A stretch of 24,524 bases of DNA from an uncultured Allobaculum sp. GTDB lineage: Bacteria; Bacillota_I; Bacilli_A; Erysipelotrichales; Erysipelotrichaceae. The DNA lies in contig CAJTLE010000030.1 in NCBI GenBank assembly GCA_910577085.1, forward strand, positions 1-24,524, read 5' to 3'. Shown here in pieces: positions 22,033 to 24,524 of this stretch. Under the pieces are notes generated by a model, which had not been told where the DNA came from, ran no database searches, and saw nothing but the letters and a program-made list of their open reading frames with translations. The position numbers were made by a program, and so were the translations under genes. Positions within the stretch are counted from its first letter, which is position 1. Every line of letters starts with the position of its first letter.

Positions 22033-23181
22033 ATGTCAGAACTTAATTTACATCACATTAAAAAAGTTTATCCTAACGGTTTCGAAGCTGTTCAGGACTT
22101 TAACCTCGACATTAAAGACGGCGAATTCGTAATTTTCGTAGGTCCTTCCGGCTGTGGTAAATCCACTACCCTGCGTATGGTTGCTGGTCTGGAAGATATT
22201 TCCGATGGTGACCTGTACATTGATGGCAAACGTGTAAACGATCTGGATCCAAAAGACCGTAACATCGCCATGGTTTTCCAGAGCTACGCTCTGTATCCTC
22301 ATATGACTGTTCGCGAAAACATGGAATTCCCATTAAAGATTGCGAAACTGCCAAAAGAAGAAATTGATTCCCGTGTTGCTGAAGCTGCCAAGACTTTAGG
22401 TCTGGAAAGCCTGCTTGATCGTAAACCAAAAGCTCTGTCCGGTGGTCAGAGACAGCGTGTTGCCATGGGTCGTGCAATCGTACGTCATCCAAAAGTACTG
22501 CTGATGGACGAACCATTATCCAACCTGGATGCGAAACTGCGTGGTCAGATGCGTGTTGAAATTTCCAAACTGCATGAAAAACTGGGTTCCACAATTATCT
22601 ATGTAACTCATGACCAGACTGAAGCTATGACGCTGGGTGACCGCATTGTTGTTATGAGTGATGGTGAAGTTCAGCAGATCGATACTCCATCCAACCTGTA
22701 CCAGTACCCAGTCAACAGATTCGTTGCCGGATTCATCGGTTCTCCACAGATGAACTTCATGGACGTTGTCATTAAAGAAGCCGGCGACAAAATTTACCTG
22801 ACCATCGGCGATGATGATATCCTGATCTCTGATGAAAAAGCCGCTAAACTGAAAGCCAAAGGCTACAAAGATGGTCAGTCCGTTGTTTTAGGTATCCGTC
22901 CTGAAGACTTATCCGACCACCCAGAAATGCTCGCTAAATTCCCAGAATCCACTGCCAAAGGTAAAGTTGAAGTTTACGAAATGCTCGGTTCCACTTCCAA
23001 CCTGTATGTAGACTGCAACGGCACTCAGGTTACCGCTGCCGTTGACCCATCTACAAAAGCACGTGTTGGTGATGTAGTAACCCTGGCTTTCAATAACAAC
23101 AACATCCAGATCTTCGATAAAGATTCCAACAAGAACATCCTCGTTGATCTCGATCCAGACACAGGTACAATCCTGAAATAG
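22033..23181 (+). CDS. msmX: Sugar ABC transporter ATPase, MsmX/UgpC type
   Basis: A 382-residue ATP-binding protein of the carbohydrate-uptake (CUT1) group. Walker A GPSGCGKST is at 37-45, the Q-loop Q83 is in VFQSYALYPHM, the signature LSGGQ is at 135-139, Walker B LLMDEP at 156-161, and the switch histidine H193 is in VTHDQTEAMT. From about 240 to the end is the TOBE/OB regulatory domain typical of MsmX, MalK and UgpC. It acts on the inner face of the membrane and energises permeases. No permease or binding protein is next to it, which matches the shared, multitask ATPase MsmX of B. subtilis serving several importers. Its codons (CGT, GGT, AAA, GAA) are more biased than those of its neighbours, consistent with high expression. 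A good AAGGAG precedes the ATG and a strong terminator follows. Confidence 0.93.
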   Translation: MSELNLHHIKKVYPNGFEAVQDFNLDIKDGEFVIFVGPSGCGKSTTLRMVAGLEDISDGDLYIDGKRVNDLDPKDRNIAMVFQSYALYPHMTVRENMEFPLKIAKLPKEEIDSRVAEAAKTLGLESLLDRKPKALSGGQRQRVAMGRAIVRHPKVLLMDEPLSNLDAKLRGQMRVEISKLHEKLGSTIIYVTHDQTEAMTLGDRIVVMSDGEVQQIDTPSNLYQYPVNRFVAGFIGSPQMNFMDVVIKEAGDKIYLTIGDDDILISDEKAAKLKAKGYKDGQSVVLGIRPEDLSDHPEMLAKFPESTAKGKVEVYEMLGSTSNLYVDCNGTQVTAAVDPSTKARVGDVVTLAFNNNNIQIFDKDSNKNILVDLDPDTGTILK

Positions 23182-23223
23182 TTTTATCCATCGAATGCCC
23201 GGAATTTTTTGAATTCCTCCAAG

Positions 23224-23252
23224 TCAGGACCCGCAAGGGTCCTGATTTTTTT
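23224..23252 (+). terminator. Terminator after msmX
   Basis: TCAGGACCC and GGGTCCTGA form a perfect 9-bp stem closed by a GCAA tetraloop and followed by seven T. It lies 43 bases after the stop codon, so the ATPase is a one-gene transcription unit. Confidence 0.95.
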
Positions 23253-23404
23253 GTTCTCTGATCCATTTTCCAATCGATAAGAGCCTGATCCGCCAAAGAC
23301 GCGCCTTGATTTTTGTTATCGATTTCATGCAAAATAAGTCTGTTAACCATTTAGAAACAAAAGCATCCAGGCCGGATTCTTTTGTTCAGAAAGGAAATCT
23401 ATTC

Positions 23405-24130
23405 ATGAAAGTCTGTGTTATTACCGGCGGCACCCGCGGCATTGGATTTGCGACTGTCCAGGCGTTCTTAAAAGAAGGCTACAAAGTCGTTCTGTACGGA
23501 TCCCGTGAAGAAACGGTCACCAAAGCGCTCAACGAACTCAACAACGATCCAAACGTCGAAGGCCGCTGGACGCATTTAATCGATGAAGAAGCCATCAATA
23601 AGGACTTCGCCGAAATCAAGGAAAAATACGGCTCCATTGACGTTCTGATCAACAACGCCGGCATTTCCGATTCCACGCCCTTCCTGCAGTATTCTGAATC
23701 CCTGTTCACCAAAGTGATGAACCTCAATGTCATTGCTCCTTATGTCTGCTCCCATGCAGCCGCACCCATCATGAAAGAACAGGGCCATGGCGTCATTCTG
23801 TTTACTTCGTCCATGGTTTCCAAAGAAGGCCAGCCATCTGGTGTTGCTTATCCGACCAGCAAATTTGCGATCAATGGCATGACCATCTCCCTGGCCCGTG
23901 AACTGGGTAAATTTGGCATCCGCGTCAATGCGGTAGCGCCTGGCATTACCTTCACCGACATGGTCAAAGCCCTGCCAGAACAAATGATCAACCCGATGAT
24001 TCAGGCCATTCCTTTAAAGCGCATCGGTGAACCTGAAGATATTGCCAAAGCCTTTCTCTTCCTGGCTTCCGATCAGGCAAGCTACATTACTGGTGCCGTT
24101 CTTCCAGTCGATGGCGCAATGATGGTCTAG
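23405..24130 (+). CDS. SDR-family oxidoreductase, FabG-like
   Basis: A 241-residue classical short-chain dehydrogenase. The NAD(P) loop TGGTRGIG is at 7-14, NNAG at 83-86, the catalytic serine is at 135/136 (FTSSM), and Y149 and K153 form the YxxxK pair; the C-terminus YITGAVLPVDGAMM is typical of 3-oxoacyl-ACP reductase FabG and its relatives. There is no fatty-acid synthesis gene nearby, so it may be a stand-alone sugar, steroid or alcohol dehydrogenase rather than the housekeeping FabG. The frame is open to 23306, but the ATG at 23405 has AAAGGAA upstream and aligns with the family start. It stands alone between two terminators. Confidence 0.9.
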   Translation: MKVCVITGGTRGIGFATVQAFLKEGYKVVLYGSREETVTKALNELNNDPNVEGRWTHLIDEEAINKDFAEIKEKYGSIDVLINNAGISDSTPFLQYSESLFTKVMNLNVIAPYVCSHAAAPIMKEQGHGVILFTSSMVSKEGQPSGVAYPTSKFAINGMTISLARELGKFGIRVNAVAPGITFTDMVKALPEQMINPMIQAIPLKRIGEPEDIAKAFLFLASDQASYITGAVLPVDGAMMV

Positions 24131-24182
24131 TCCATCTATCATTTGTTCTTTATTTTAAGAAGATTTCTCATTTTATCTTACA

Positions 24183-24250
24183 GATCCAAACCTTCAACAA
24201 TGCCGCTGACCAACTTCCAGTTGGCAGTTTTGGAAGGTTTGGATCGTTTT
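24183..24250 (+). terminator. Two-tier hairpin terminator after the SDR gene
   Basis: A 13-bp outer stem (GATCCAAACCTTC at 24183-24195 with its complement at 24233-24245) encloses an inner stem CCAAC/GTTGG extended by CTG/CAG around TTCCA. GTTTTAT follows. It lies about 50 bases beyond the SDR stop. Confidence 0.75.
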
Positions 24251-24303
24251 ATATGATCGATTTAAAGAATATTAACCCTGAACAATTCATCAAAACCGAC
24301 AAA

Positions 24304-24349
24304 TGGCCGGAAACACCTTTAAAGAACGTGTTTCCGGCCATCTTATTTT
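24304..24349 (+). terminator. Second terminator-like hairpin before the transposase-like frame
   Basis: TGGCCGGAAACAC (24304-24316) and GTGTTTCCGGCCA (24328-24340) form a perfect 13-bp stem with an 11-base loop, followed by TCTTATTTT. With the hairpin just upstream it makes a double block against read-through into the downstream frame, a common arrangement at insertion-element ends. Confidence 0.7.
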
Positions 24350-24359
24350 CCACCAAACA

Positions 24360-24403
24360 GGTGAGTGTAAATCGTTCATCAATCCTGTACAATATTACTC
24401 ACC
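24360..24403. repeat. GGTGAGT/ACTCACC inverted repeat upstream of the transposase-like gene
   Basis: GGTGAGT (24360-24366) and ACTCACC (24397-24403) are complementary and 30 bases apart; a TACAAT (24388-24393) that could be a -10 box lies between them. It may be a control element of the downstream gene or part of an element end. The element boundary cannot be fixed from this window. Confidence 0.4.
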
Positions 24404-24431
24404 CTAAACAACAAAGAAAGGATTTTGAACA

Positions 24432-24524
24432 ATGACACACACCCTGAACAATAGTATGGCCGGTTTTATTCCTGAACGCAACATTTCTTTTAATGGAGGG
24501 GATCTTTCTTCCGATACCGGTGCG
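24432..24524 (+). CDS. N-terminal fragment of an IS1380-like transposase (runs off the window)
   Basis: The first 31 codons of an open frame that continues past the right edge. The visible protein includes ISFNGGDLSSDTGA, which resembles the start of IS1380-family DDE transposases, where an (F)-x-GGxLSSDxG or LxSDAG segment precedes the first catalytic region. An AAAGG site is about 10 bases before the ATG. The catalytic residues lie outside the window, so family assignment rests on a short motif and activity cannot be judged. If correct, an insertion sequence begins between about 24250 and 24430. Confidence 0.5.
   Translation, partial: MTHTLNNSMAGFIPERNISFNGGDLSSDTGA

Noticed and set aside
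24253..24435. 60-codon plus-strand frame before the transposase-like gene
   Set aside because: There is no Shine-Dalgarno, and it contains the full terminator hairpin at 24304-24349 and the GGTGAGT repeat.
1..24524. CRISPR arrays, tRNA or rRNA genes, prophage or defence systems
   Set aside because: No regularly spaced repeats, cloverleaf sequences, rRNA segments or phage and defence protein motifs were seen on either strand.

Overview
This window is a stretch of a Bacillota (Firmicutes) chromosome of intermediate GC. The evidence is a T-box riboswitch in front of the arginine genes, strong AGGAGG-type ribosome binding sites, a YhaM-type exoribonuclease, a type-2 (Firmicutes) GalT, and an oxygen-sensitive glycyl radical enzyme that implies anaerobic life. 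A gut Erysipelotrichia-like anaerobe would fit, but that is a guess without database support.

Layout. (1) Positions 1-5.3 kb, minus strand: a glycyl radical enzyme (GRE), its radical-SAM activase and a fructose-6-phosphate aldolase-type enzyme form one operon with its own promoter and terminator. A DeoR-family regulator with its own promoter and terminator follows. (2) 5.3-5.8 kb, no intact gene: a decayed fragment of a fructose-type PTS EIIC gene, next to a possibly structured 150-base segment. (3) 5.8-7.4 kb, minus: YhaM and a TIGR04076-family protein. (4) 7.6-16.2 kb, minus: a complete arginine operon in transcription order argG-argH-argC-argJ-argB-argD-argF, preceded by an Arg-type T-box and an unusual 270-base spacer with two very short ORFs. 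(5) 16.5-18.6 kb: a YoaK/DUF1275 membrane protein (minus) divergent from an M20D amidohydrolase (plus) whose promoter suggests a leaderless mRNA. (6) 18.7-21.5 kb, minus: galE and galT, without galK. (7) 22.0-24.1 kb, plus: an orphan MsmX/UgpC-type sugar-transport ATPase and a FabG-like short-chain dehydrogenase. (8) The right edge enters an open frame resembling the N-terminus of an IS1380-like transposase.

How the genes work together. The arginine operon makes arginine from glutamate by the acetyl-recycling route; bifunctional ArgJ removes the need for argA and argE. The gal genes interconvert UDP-sugars. MsmX probably energises sugar ABC importers encoded elsewhere. The most interesting region is the GRE/activase/aldolase/DeoR cluster. 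It has the same composition as the E. coli ybiW-ybiY/fsaA and pflD-pflC/fsaB loci, which I recall being assigned to radical ring-opening of 1,5-anhydrohexitol 6-phosphates followed by aldol cleavage. The neighbouring EIIC relic suggests the locus once carried its own PTS transporter, as E. coli pflD does with frw genes.
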